Shown piece by piece: positions 44,924-56,321 of a DNA stretch of 64,000 nucleotides. Source of the DNA: Zanthoxylum bungeanum (lineage: Eukaryota > Streptophyta > Magnoliopsida > Sapindales > Rutaceae); contig SKCR01037648.1 of the NCBI GenBank assembly GCA_019454045.1, forward strand, positions 25,340-89,339, in the 5' to 3' direction. The first letter of the stretch is position 1. Each line of letters opens with the position of its first letter. The notes beneath the pieces are model-generated. The model searched no databases, was not told the DNA's origin, and worked only from the letters and a program-made list of their open reading frames with translations. The position numbers and the translations under genes were made by a program.

Positions 44924-47119
44924 CTTGACAACTATAGTCCAACTATAAAGTCAACGATGTTATGGGTACAGTCAAACTGTTACAAGCAAAATAACAATAT
45001 TAGTCCAACTAATTATTAAAATATTGACGAAATAATTTTGAAAGACGCGTAAGGCTAAGTATCTGAACGAAATAGCAAATTCAATAATAGCCTCCCACTA
45101 TTTTCTTCAAGTCTCTAACCCTCTGTAGAGAACTCGGGAAATCGAATTTCCTAGTGGGCTAGGATCCCGTTAAATAACACACAACCTTGACTTTGGCCAA
45201 TAAAAGCTGTATGCTATTTAACTTAGGTAGATCTCTATGATCAATTGGATCTCATCCAATTCCTAGATCCGGTTAGGTGGACATCCAAGTCCGAAACATA
45301 TGTATAATGTCAATGTATCCATTACATTTTCCTAACCCTATCCTCCGAATCATCTAGGCCTTGGCTTTGGCCAAAAACAAACCTAATGATTCCAGTTAAG
45401 CGGGACCCATTGACGAGGAAAGTTTCGTAATCAATGTCATTGGACAAAAAGTGATCTTGACTTTGGCCAATAAAAATCACGATTTGGACAAGACACCGAT
45501 ATGCAACAAAACTCTCATGATTCAAGTACATCCTTGATTGACAAAGGTCTTGACTTTGGTCAAAAACAAACCAATGCCAACTTCGGATCTTGAACAAGAA
45601 TCATTCAATGGAAGGATATTTGCTTAATATAAATTGAGGGATTTTTCGCGTAATTGGCAACCAATTTATTTATCTTTGTTAGGTCTCATCATCATACACC
45701 CTTAAGCATGCTTCTAAAACATCATAAAGCGCGTAAAGTAAATTATAGTGATATGCGGATGGATATATAAACAACTTGTTCCTAGAACAAATCACTCCCT
45801 TTCCTCTCCCCGCTAGCACTATTCTACTCTTACCCAATTACATAATACAATAAGAGAAACCTCATTTACATTGAGGGGAATTAGGTGAGAAGAGAATACA
45901 AAGAGATAAAGAGATAAGGCTGGACACGCAGGTCCAATTTATTAATTCCAAATTTACAATAATTTCTAAAATTACCATTTCCCTTCATATCCATCCGATA
46001 TACACTATTCATTCATCACATACATATATTTTCAAACAAGACATGCTTTTTACAACCAATCTAATCCAATTAATTAGTCTATGTTTAAGTGATCATCCAA
46101 TGTTCAAACAACGGTTTGATTTTGCGCGAGTCCAACTCGATTGAGAATAAGTACATAAGGTACGAATTCGCGAATTATATCGAACTACTTATTAAATCTA
46201 ATTTAATTCGTATTCAATACTAATTCAATTATTTAATTCCAAATTAAATGTTTACACTTTTAATGTGCTTTAAAGACTTAGATTCTAAATCTAATCCTAT
46301 TGGGTCTCAAAGCCCAACTAACATCCAATGTTAAATTTAATTCAAGTCAAATGGGCTTTCAATTGATTTATTAAGGCTTGGGCTTTGGTCAATGTGGGTC
46401 AAACCCAATTACCAAGCCCAAATAAGGAATCACCCTTAAATGCCATAAAACCAATTTTAAGCCCATAAGGCCCAATTAAATTTTTAAAGCCCATTATATT
46501 ATATTTGGACTTAATGGAGTGATTTAGGCCCAAATTGGATCCAATCCTTTTGGCCCAAATCTACTTGGTCCACCCAAGCCCATTATGCCCAAATACAATA
46601 TTAAAAGCCCAATTCACCAATTAAGCCCATTAATTAAATTTTAATATTCCAAACATTAAAGTCCAATTAATTAAAGTGTAAAACCAAGATTAATATATTA
46701 AACCAAATATTTCAAAAATACCCATTTAATTTATTAATCATCTATTGTTCAAAACATATGTCCAACATTAATTTGAACAAAAATCAAGTCCATTTTCATG
46801 TCCATTATCATTCGGCCAAGTGAGAATTTTTGTGTCGATTTGTTTTTCAATCCGATTGAATTACTATCTACGTCCCGTATACGTTTTAAGTCATCCAATG
46901 ATCTTGTACACAAAAAATTCCAATACATCCAATGTTCATACCCATTCGGCCAAGGTTACATTTTTGGGGAAAAATCATCCAATGCATTTTTCTCAAAATT
47001 GATTCCATATAACATCATTCTATATACATGTAAGCATACTCATTAATCAAATTTCACAAGAACATGCTTCAATCAATTTTACCCAAATTTTAACCTAAAG
47101 TATTTCATGCTTAACCATG
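44924..47119 (-). promoter_or_regulatory. Leader of AU with hairpins
   Basis: TGG/TTG-loop mini-hairpins just upstream of gag (ATAGT/ACTAT at about 44932-44946; ACAGT/ACTGT at about 44969-44982; ATTAGT/ACTAAT at about 45001-45015, plus strand). The constant-loop array has cores at 45186-45198, 45359-45372, 45456-45468 and 45549-45561. The rest is AT-rich and noncoding. Confidence 0.7.
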
Positions 47120-47133
47120 GCTCCATGATACCA
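47120..47133 (-). other. Primer binding site of AU
   Basis: Minus strand TGGTATCATGGAGC one base after the 5' LTR; the Met-type site with two extra bases. Confidence 0.65.
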
Positions 47134-47134
47134 T

Positions 47135-49048
47135 TGTTGGTTTCTTTTATATGTCCCAAGGAAAGATTAAGCATATGAAATACAACAATGAATATATATT
47201 AAAAGATGAAGTATGGCGGAATCATACTTACAAAGCTTTTGTGATGAGAAGTGATGAAGAAAATCTTTGAATCTCCAAGCTTCAAGTTTCGGCCAAGGGA
47301 GGAAGAAGAGTTGAAGCTCCAAGCTTTGTGTATTCCAAGCTCTTTGATGGTTTCCCTATCACCTCCTTTGATCCTTCAATGTGCTAGCAAATGGAGAAAA
47401 GAAAATCAAATCTTCTTTGCCCTAATGGAAGTCACGGCATTGTGAGAGAGAAAGGAGAGTTGTATTAATCTTTGTTACAAAAATCAATTTATATTTATGC
47501 CATAATATTTATTAAATTAATAATAAACTTATGACACAAATCATGCAATGGCTTAGAGTGTCAAACACTCAAACTCCATGCAAAACCATTGAGTGTATTG
47601 TACACTATCACCATGCAATGTATAACAATTAAATAATGCATATAATGACATGTGTCATGTGGGCCCCACACGTTTCCAAATGAAAGTGGGCCCACGTGCA
47701 CTCACGCGTTCGGGTTCGATATTTCCGAAATACCGAACTTACGTCGCGACGTTAATTAAATCGAATTTAAATAAATAATTGCGCCTAGCGAAATTATTAT
47801 TTACGTCGCTAACGAATTAATTCTAAATTAACTCGTTTGCCCGAATTAAAATCTAATTTTAATTTCGCGTCGAAATCGAATTTCGATTATTATATCGAAT
47901 ATAATAATTTTATCGATTAATTCTAAATTAATCGTTCTCTCTCTAAATAAGGCACTTTATCCAAGATAAAGTTTCTCCGCAATTAATCCAAGATTAATTA
48001 AGTCCGAATCAAATATCATAGGTGAATCTTCAGGAAGCGACCCAAGAGATCTCCGGATATGTTGGCAGTAAATACGGTCGTCGGATAATCCGAACACGTA
48101 CGTACCTCGTACTACGTTCTTACCGATTCACAAGACAAGGTTGGCTTCTAGCAAAGCGCCATGCCTACCCAATTCTCCAGAAATATTCTTACTGGAATAT
48201 TAGATCTATATCAAGCGTAGTATACCGTAGTATTGCGTACATCGATCCAGTATCGGACGATCACATGTTAGGCCTGGGGCTGGAAATGTGTCTGCCCCGT
48301 ACGAAACATATATCGGACATCAAGCAACTAGTCTCTTTAAATCGGACAATCCTGACCTGGTCATATTGTCCCGACGGTTGCAACCTTTTATAGAGTACTA
48401 GTTATGCGTATTGCGTGATCATCACCTCCATATGTCTGAAGTGATACTCCCATCTCGACATCACATCCAGTACACTACGATTCTCGATAAACCCAGAAGA
48501 GGTGTACACAGAACCGGTTAAGGTCCCCAACCACCAAAACCAAAGTTTACCGATTGTCGCAAGTACTAGCGATGTAAGTCTCAGGTTAAGACCATATACA
48601 CCTACCCTGGTGCGGCCTCCCATAGACACGCAGACATACTACCAATGGGATTCCGCGGGGTCTATCCAGAGCGAAGCTGTTTTCCGTACCATCGGTAAAA
48701 CACAACCTCCTATCGCACTTGCATAAGTATCCAATACTTAAATATATGAGAACTATGCCGTTGTGCCCTCTCAACGTGCACAAGCGCAATACTAGTCTAT
48801 TCCGCATTATCGATGTCTGATCTCGATAATACTCCGACTAGGGATATTTAATGATTAAACCTTTATGGATTGATACTGTCTCATATCATCTCAATCCGGT
48901 ATTAATCATATGGACTTTCGCCATTTATATATCAAAGTAAATAATATTACAAAACGGCAAAAGGCAATTTCATTATCACATAGTTAATTTTGTACAATAA
49001 TACAATATCATTTACAAACAGTGACGCTATGGGACATAATGTCTAACA
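47135..49048 (-). repeat. 5' LTR of AU
   Basis: 1914 bp, about 99% like 39049-40962; most differences are C/T or A/G substitutions plus a few one-base indels. Hairpin array about 47805-48005. Confidence 0.93.
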
Positions 49049-49199
49049 CCTCCTATCATTTATATATCTTGGTGATCTAATCACAAATGATAAGAGAGCA
49101 ATCTGCTTTGTCACATGGTTAATTTGTACAACAACACCATGATCTGTACAAATAGTGACGCTGTGGGTCATAATTGTCCAACAGTGACAACACCGGTCA

Positions 49200-50130
49200 G
49201 CCACCAAATATTACAAAGTGAGTTTTGAGAGAAAAAGTTTGGAGATAAAAAGAAAAACTTGAAAAACTTGGATTTTTGTAATTTTTTCTTAAACCTTTTC
49301 AATTAGAAAATTATTTCTATGATACTAGGCTTTAACATGTGTTGCTTAGTTTCTTCTATACTCTTAAGTTTGTAATTAGATGGTTGATAACTTGTTTGAA
49401 AGATTCTTGCATGTTTGTTTAACAAAGTGAGCTTGAAATGGTTTCATAAGCTCTCTTTTGATTATTTGATAATCAAGTTGCCATTCTAGAGTTGCTAAGC
49501 CACTCATTGATGACCTATAATTGTTCTTGATTTGTTTCATGATGGTAAGACTTGTTTGGTGTGGTAAAGTTTGAATTAAAGTGTTGGATTTAATTGATTT
49601 GGTAAAATTTATCAATTTGAAGAAATTTTAAAATTAGGGTTCTTAACCATTTCCAAATTTAGGACTTTTCATATATGTGATGTATTATGGTGTGTATATG
49701 ATGCATATTAATTTTTGAGTTGATTGGATTTGATCTTGAAATGTTTTGAACAAAAATGGACCAAATTGTAAAAATTGAAAAATTGTGGAGTGTTCGGCAA
49801 TTTCAAAATAAATTGGGGATTTTGTAGCAATTTGCTTTTGATGTATTGGACATGATGGAAATCATTTTAGAATTTATTTAGAATCATCCAAAATTGTTTT
49901 TGACAATTTAAGGACTAAAATGATCAATTTGCAAAGTATTGGGCTAATTCGGTAATTACCAAGAAATTTGGCTTATTGTGTAAAATTTCAGTTTTTAAGT
50001 ATTGGGTAATTAAATAAATAAATTTATTTAATTAATCCAAGAAAAATTATTGAAATCGGAAAATTTTGATTTTTCGCATTTTCGCTGCGTTACGAATTTT
50101 CGCCATAAAAACCCTACAATAACGCCCCCC
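49200..50130. other. Unclassified AT-rich DNA
   Basis: 931 bp right after the G2 LTR end. No long ORF, no LTR ends and no match to other parts of the window. It ends where the recognisable LTR of the next element begins, so part may be a diverged 5' end of that LTR. Confidence 0.4.
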
Positions 50131-51091
50131 CAGATCCTAGTTCAGAACTAGGGATGACAGATGTCAGTAGATCCTAGATTCAGAGCTTGGACGGTAGCAT
50201 AGATTCACACCTCCAGTTATAGTTCAGTGGCTTGGGGGACAGCGATACGTAACGCCCTAAGACCACTATTTTCAGGGACAGGTAGTGGCATGCTTCGGGG
50301 GATGGCGATACATAACGCCCCAATATCATGGTTTTGCAATCCTGGCTCTAGTTAGGCATATTAGGGGAAGGCGATACGTAACGCCCCCATACATCTGGTT
50401 TTTCAGAGATAGATATCAGGTTTTTAGAAAATAATTTTCAGAGATCAGTTTGTAGATAAAGATTTCAGAAACAGTTTTCAGAGAAACATTTTATAGAAAA
50501 GAAAGTTTTCAGAGGCAACAGCTTTATAAGAGACTTTCAGAAAAGATTTTCACAAAGGTTTTTAGAAAGAGAATTTCTTTCAGGAAAGAAAAGTTTTCAG
50601 AAAAGACTCGATTTCATTTCTAAGATATTGGTTTTCTTGAAGAATTTCAGTTTCATTTTAAAATCATCAACTTACTTAGATCGTTCAAACGATCTAACCC
50701 CCTTGCCAGTGTTTTGTTTTGCAGGTTCATGGAGGAGGAGCTCGGGAGGATGGATACTGATGGAAGTCACTAGAGTACGGAGTCCACCAGTTCAAGTGAG
50801 AGAGAGAGAGCTCAGTTAGAGTCAGAGAGAAAATGTCTTGTATCATATAGTTTGTTAGTAAAGAATACACATGTAAAGACTTATAAGTGTTCATTACTAA
50901 AATTGAGATGTGTAGTGAATTCGAGTATTTAGTTTGAAAAGCATTATGCATTCATGATATTGAGTTGGGCATCGGTCCCGTGCATGAGTTTATACATGAG
51001 AGGAGTTTAATATTATTAGAAAGTCAGAGGCTGAGAGGGATAGTATGGCCTATTCCCTGCCGGTAGCATCTCCTGGATTGTGGATGTTACA
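50131..51091 (+). repeat. 5' LTR (recognisable part) of the short-interior element
   Basis: Matches 52670-53632. It contains three GATACGTAACG-loop hairpins at about 50225-50265, 50295-50325 and 50360-50395, then AGTTTTCAGA-rich DNA, and ends ATGTTACA. Confidence 0.75.
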
Positions 51092-51695
51092 AAGATGGTA
51101 TCAGAGCATGGTCTAGGGAGTCAGTGACTGCAGTGGGCATAGGTGGTAATAACCTAGAAAGAGAAATAAGAGATGAAAATAAGCAATTCCTGTAGAACAG
51201 CCGTGGATAGACCCATATTAGCATAAATGCAACAAGATCATTTGGGATTCTACAAGTTGAATATACTTTCGTGAAGACAAATCTAGAATGAATAGTTATC
51301 CAAGACGTCTTAGAGAAGTACTAAGCCTTAAAGAAAAGAAAGAAATAAGTAAAAGACTATCATTTAGTGTCAGATAGAAAGAATTAATCCCTAATACCGG
51401 TTCAAGAAAAACAAGAGTTCAGATCTTAAAGAATGAAGTCATATTTTGCTAAGGCGTCATCAAGGGGAAGTATAAGAGACAAATAATTTATAGATCTTTG
51501 AATAGATATCATATAAATTATATGAACTACGTTTGTATATGAGAATGTAAGGTTTTAAAGAGAACTTCAAAGAATTAATCTTTTAGCTGTGTAACCAAAT
51601 AAGACATAGCAAGACAAGAAATTTCCAGAAGTTGTAATACCAAGTTCAGCATTAGAAAGGAATCGAGGACCAATCCTCTTTAAGGGGGGAAAATT
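51092..51695 (+). other. Interior of the short-interior element: primer site, noncoding spacer, polypurine tract
   Basis: TGGTATCAGAGC at 51096-51107 is the canonical initiator-Met primer site. AAGGGGGGAAAA at 51682-51693 is the polypurine tract. No ORF of note between. Confidence 0.8.
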
Positions 51696-53632
51696 TATAA
51701 CAACCAGGAATCTCAACTACTGTTACATTATGAGACGAGTATCACATAATATAAATTATATTTGGACACGTATACCCTTATGAAATGACTTTGGCAACAA
51801 TCGGAAAATTCTTCAAGATCCAGATACTAGATGGTATGATATTCCACTCCGAACAACCCATTGTATTTGGGCCATAACGTTCTCATACGAACTTCGATTT
51901 TTATTGACTTTATATGGTCAGAAATCTGGGATCGAGACCTACAACTTCTATGTTAAACCTTTTTCCAAAATCAAACCAGAAATAGGTTGGCAATGCAGAT
52001 GAAAATTTTGGATTAATAGTGATTCTTGGACTTATCTAAATAGCTTTCAAAATATCTCAAAAATTCTAATGTTTCTCATTTTAGAAAGTTTATAAATTAG
52101 TCAAATAGCCCCACTATAAATAAGGGATACTATTTATTAATCCTTAATTTTGAAAAGAAAAAAAAAAGGCATTAGGAGAAGAAGGGAATGACAATAAGAA
52201 GAAGAATGAAGAGGGAAAGAAAATGGAGACCAACTCAAGATCTTTCCACAACAATTTAAGTTTGGGGATAACAACTTACTAAGCTTGGAAGTTGAAGAAG
52301 AATCAAGTAAGATAAAGGTTATCGCAGGAACCACAAATTCTTTCGGCGTAATGAAGTTATGCCCGTGAAATTCCAAATCTGTGAGTAGACACACTTTTTC
52401 TTAAGTAGATTTTACATTATGATTATTTTAAATATCATACTTATATTTTCTGTATTTAGGGCATTAGCCAAGTTTGTTTTGCCTTATATTATAATTAAGC
52501 ATGTTTCGAGAAATGATTTAGAAAGAGATATTTTCAAAAGCATGGTTTTATGTTTTCGAGGCATTGGGGGAGACCCACCTCAGTATGTAACTTGATTCAG
52601 AAATGGAATTGACGGAAAGCACATGCACACATGTTGAGGACTGTGGAGACAGTGATACGTAACGCCCTCAGATCCTAGTTCAGGACTAGGGATGACAGAT
52701 GCCCCTATATTCTAGATTCAGAGCTTGGAGGGTAGCATAGATTCGCACCCCCAATTCTAGTTCAGTGGTTTTGGGGATGGCGATACGTAACGCCCCAAAA
52801 CCACTAGTTTCAGGGATAAGTGGTGGCATACTTTGGGGAACGGTAATATGTAACGCATCTATGTCATGATTCTGCACTCATGGCTCTAGTTAGGCGTATG
52901 GGGGGACGGCGATACGCAACACCCCCATACGTCAGGTTTTTTAGAGACAGATATTAGGTTTTTAGAAAAAAAAGCTTTCAGAGATCAGTTTGCCGATACA
53001 AATTTCAAAAACAGTTTTCAGACAAAATTTTTCTAGAAAGGAAAGTTTTCAAAAATAATAGCTTTATAAGAGACTTTCAGAAAATATTTTCACAAAGTTT
53101 TCTTGAAAGAGAATTACTTTCAGGAAAGAAGAATTTTCAGAAAAGACTCGATTTGATTTCTAAGATATGAGTTTTCTTGAAGAATTTCAGTTTCATTTTA
53201 AAACCATCCACTCACTTAGATCGTTCAAATGATCTAAACCCTCCTCCCAGTCCTGTGTTTGGCAGGTTCATGGAAGACGGGATCGGGAGGATGGATATTG
53301 ATGGAAGTCATTAGAGTATTGAGTCCATCAGGTCAAATCAGATAGAGAGAGCTCAGTTAGAGTCAGATAGAAAATGTCATGTATTATATAATTTGTTGGT
53401 AAAGAATACACATGTAAAGACTTATAAGTGTTCATTACTAAAGTTGAGATGTGTAGTGAATTCGAGTATTTAGTTTGAAAAGGATTATGCAATCTTGATG
53501 TTGAGTTGGGCATCAGTCCCGTGCATGAGTTTATACATGAGATGAGTTTAATATTGCTAGAAAGTCAGAGGTTCATTGGGATAATACGGCCTATTCCCTG
53601 CCGGTAGCATCTCCTGGATTGGGGATGTTACA
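51696..53632 (+). repeat. 3' LTR of the short-interior element
   Basis: About 1.94 kb from TATAACAACC (the usual TG start appears mutated to TA) to ATGTTACA. Carries the hairpin array 52640-52935. Confidence 0.7.
52640..52935 (+). promoter_or_regulatory. Hairpin array with constant loop GGCGATACGTAACG
   Basis: Best unit: perfect 13-bp arms at 52764-52776 (AGTGGTTTTGGGG) and 52793-52805 around a 16-nt loop. Another: 10-bp arms at 52895-52904 (CGTATGGGGG) and 52922-52931. Two weaker units lie near 52625-52670 and 52833-52862. The 5' LTR has three counterparts. Arms differ between units; the loop is kept. Confidence 0.75.
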
Positions 53633-54330
53633 GTCTCTCAATGGATCAACTCTATAACTCTGAAGAGCGAAACTCTGACAGCCAATCTTCCTACTTGAGA
53701 ACTCTAAAGGTTTAGGAAATTGCATTTTGATTTGTTGATGTTTAGCAAAGATCAATCTCACCACAAACAAAAAGGACGAGAAAAGAAAATAAGTCTTCAA
53801 GATGAGAACAAGAAGGTTAAAAAATAATAATGTGTTTAGGCTCAAGATAATGTGTTTTCAACACTGGTGAAGTTGGCTCAATGATTGTTTATATAGGTAG
53901 GGTAAAAGAAAGGGTTTCCTAATGTTATTTTGGCTTTAAAACATGTCCAAAATATCCTACTTATGTACGGGCATTCGAACACACTTCAAACGCAACTCAA
54001 ATGCAAAGTTTCTGCCTCCAGACGTTCGAACGTAACTCGAATGCAGGTCGCAGACTAATTTTCAGTTGCAACTTATAATGCTTGTATCGTTCTCGTCCCT
54101 TGGCCAAATCATACATGCTTTAAATGTAAGCGATCGTCTTTGAGTCTAATTTTCAATACAACTGACCTCTTGTCAATTGGAGCTCTAAATCTTCTGGAAT
54201 ATTCAAAAGTGCGAACATCATTCTGATATCTTCATATGATGTTGTCCAAATACTTGTCCAATTGCTCTGAGATCTTCAAGACTCATTACAACTCAAGTGA
54301 ACATGTTTTGTTACGGATATTGCCAATAAA
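53633..54330. other. Unclassified, possibly an LTR fragment
   Basis: No ORF of note and no counterpart elsewhere in the window. On the minus strand CCTATATAAACA near 53895-53885 looks like an LTR promoter. No ends could be fixed. Confidence 0.3.
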
Positions 54331-54622
54331 AATATAACTAACACTAAGAAAAGAAGAGCTAAATAATTAGGTGTTTGTTATAAATGTCGACGCTGGACAT
54401 TCAACACTCATTTTCGTTCTTTTGGAATGGTGTCTGACAATCACGAAGATGAAATTCAATTCAATAGAGATGGCTTGAGTAATGAGTCTTTAGATGATAT
54501 ATCATTGACTCTTGAGACACATCCTAGTGGACATGTTCATTGAGTAATTCGCAATTTGCATACACAATTTCAAAAATAAAGACAACAATACAGTCTTGGA
54601 AATTTGACTTTAAGATACCATA
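54331..54622 (+). pseudogene. ORF2 fragment of G3
   Basis: Frames show KKRRAK, a stop, LGVCYKCRRW, then RDGLSNESLDDISLTLETHPSGHVH and a stop. Third copy of the Cys/Arg-rich ORF in the window. The junction with LTR sequence is near 54622. Confidence 0.7.
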
Positions 54623-56190
54623 TGCGCCTACCATGTGTCAATAGCACAACAAATCATGCTAACGTGCACCGGACACATGTCACCATCACACAGTGCCGAA
54701 AATCAACATCGCCACGTCATCGCCATGTCAGCAAAATCATTGAGTTGCTGATGTCGTCTGCCATGTGTCACCTTATCGCAAATCCGTCTGCCATGTATCA
54801 TCGCCTCTGCATGCCACGCCGCAAATCACGGTGGGATGCGACGCGTGAAGTCCATAGACGCCTATAAATTCAGCTCGAAATTTCAGTTTCAGATGTACCT
54901 TCCTCTCTGTAATTCCTTGAGAATTCTAAGGAGTTTGTATCTAGTTTGTTTAATTTCAGTTTTGTAATTAATTTTATTTACTTTTTGTAATAGTAATTTA
55001 TTTTCTTTACTTTTTCAGTTTTTACTATTCATGAATGATGGGGTAACTTCCCCCTGCTAGGGTGAAAGGTAAAGCTTTTATTATTACTATTTAGATTAAT
55101 CTCCTTTAATTATAATATAATAACTATTTAAAACTTGACTTAATGATGATATCGCTATATTGGCCAGTTGGTAATTGATATTAAATTGGTTTTAACCTGA
55201 CTAAGCAAGGATACCGCCTGGTTGGTCAGTTGGTAATTAATTATTAATGTGACATAATCAGGTTATCGCCTATATGGATGGTTGGTAATATCACACAAGT
55301 TATTATATTATATTAAGGGAGATATCTAAAATAGTAGTAATAAAAGTGGATCTTTTGACCCTAGCATTTTCTTTTATTGTACTTTTTCCTTTTTAATTTC
55401 TAGCATTTACTTTATGTCTTTTATTTATGTCTTTTATTTTTAAGTTTTTACTAGTTGTAAATATGTGTCGTAGCTAAGCCTGTTATCTGGGGTTGTGATG
55501 AATTCCAATATCACCGGTTTATAAGGGGTTATTTTATAGTTTGGGTAATATAAAGGTTTACTTATTAAGTCGTAAGCTTAATGGGTCTTGTTAACTGGCC
55601 ACTAATAAAATTGATCGGGTCAACTTAAAATAAACTTGACTAAGGAATTTTAGGTTTAAGACCCTAGACTTAATAGCCCACGATCTTCCTTGAGGATAGA
55701 TAACCATTTAATAGATTTACTTACAGGATAGACATATACATGTCGGGCGGGGGTAACCACAATTGGAACTTAGTCTTAATGAATTCATGTAACTTGGTTG
55801 ACATAGACATATGATTAATTGGGTTACACTGGGTATTTGCATCCGACCATCGACAGAGGCTTTTGCAGAATTTCGTGTCCGAGGTTAGTAAACCAATATA
55901 TTATACAAACATCAAATAACCACTTCATCTATAAAATATATTGGAAGAAATCACAACCCTGGATAGTTTAATAAATTTGTATTTTCCTCAACCAACTTTC
56001 GCGCCATTTTATTTATTTGTTTTAAATTTAAGTCACCATTCCAATCAAACAATCAATCAATTAGATACTAGTAATCATTTGACCTCATAAAACTAATAAC
56101 TTAGGTATTAAGTCCTCGTGGAATCGATACTTTTTATACTTCTTCAACGATATGTGTGCTTGCGTTATACGCGTGTGACAACACCGGTCA
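54623..56190 (+). repeat. LTR of G3, start missing
   Basis: Matches G2 LTR from about 32770 onward. TATAAAT at 54863-54869, three-unit repeat about 55135-55300, end CCGGTCA at 56184-56190. Confidence 0.85.
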
Positions 56191-56196
56191 AGTTTT

Positions 56197-56214
56197 TGGC
56201 GCCGTTGCCGGGGA
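56197..56214 (+). other. Primer binding site of G3, tRNA-Asp
   Basis: TGGCGCCGTTGCCGGGGA, the standard Athila-type site, six bases after the LTR. Confidence 0.9.
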
Positions 56215-56321
56215 CATAGTTATCTTTCACTATTAGATTTGGGGTTAGATACGTTACTTGTGTCTAATTTCTTTTTACTTATTGTTTTTGTTTTCGTGTG
56301 TTTCAGGTTCTCAGATACTAC

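Larger units (their letters stand above)
39049..49048 (-). mobile_element. AU: coding-type Ty1/copia retrotransposon, complete, pol broken
   Basis: 10.0 kb. LTRs 39049-40962 (3') and 47135-49048 (5'), both 1914 bp with roughly 15-20 differences by eye. TSD CCTCC at 39044-39048 and 49049-49053. Order on the minus strand: 5' LTR, Met-like primer site, leader with hairpin array, gag, protease, integrase, RT, RNase H, polypurine tract, 3' LTR: the Ty1/copia order. Gag is open. Pol has about five lesions. It is the only element here with recognisable copia proteins and a plausible relative of whatever moves A, B, C and D. Confidence 0.95.
34313..49183 (-). mobile_element. Copia D: truncated gag-less copia, interrupted by AU
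   Basis: Minus orientation. 5' LTR on the right (37125-39048 and 49054-49183), primer site 37111-37123, leader with hairpin array 35203-35575, and a shortened fossil pol to 34313. The 3' LTR is absent: the interior meets G2 LTR sequence near 34312. Compared with A, about 1.7 kb of the interior and everything after the integrase tail are missing. AU is inserted in its LTR. Confidence 0.85.
50131..53632 (+). mobile_element. Short-interior non-autonomous LTR retrotransposon
   Basis: Repeated ends: 50131-51091 (5' LTR, beginning truncated or diverged) and 51696-53632 (3' LTR). Both end in the same ...TCTCCTGGATTG-GGATGTTACA block. A canonical Met primer site (51096-51107) and a strong polypurine tract (51682-51693) frame an interior of only about 600 bp without coding capacity. 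No clear TSD found. It must depend on another element's proteins. Confidence 0.75.

Noticed and set aside
46798..47046. 82-codon ORF in the AU leader
   Set aside because: Lies antisense in noncoding leader; not kept in other elements.
53591..53845. 84-codon minus-strand ORF across the LTR end
   Set aside because: Spans the junction of the 51696-53632 LTR with unrelated DNA; hydrophobic low-complexity translation of AT-rich sequence.
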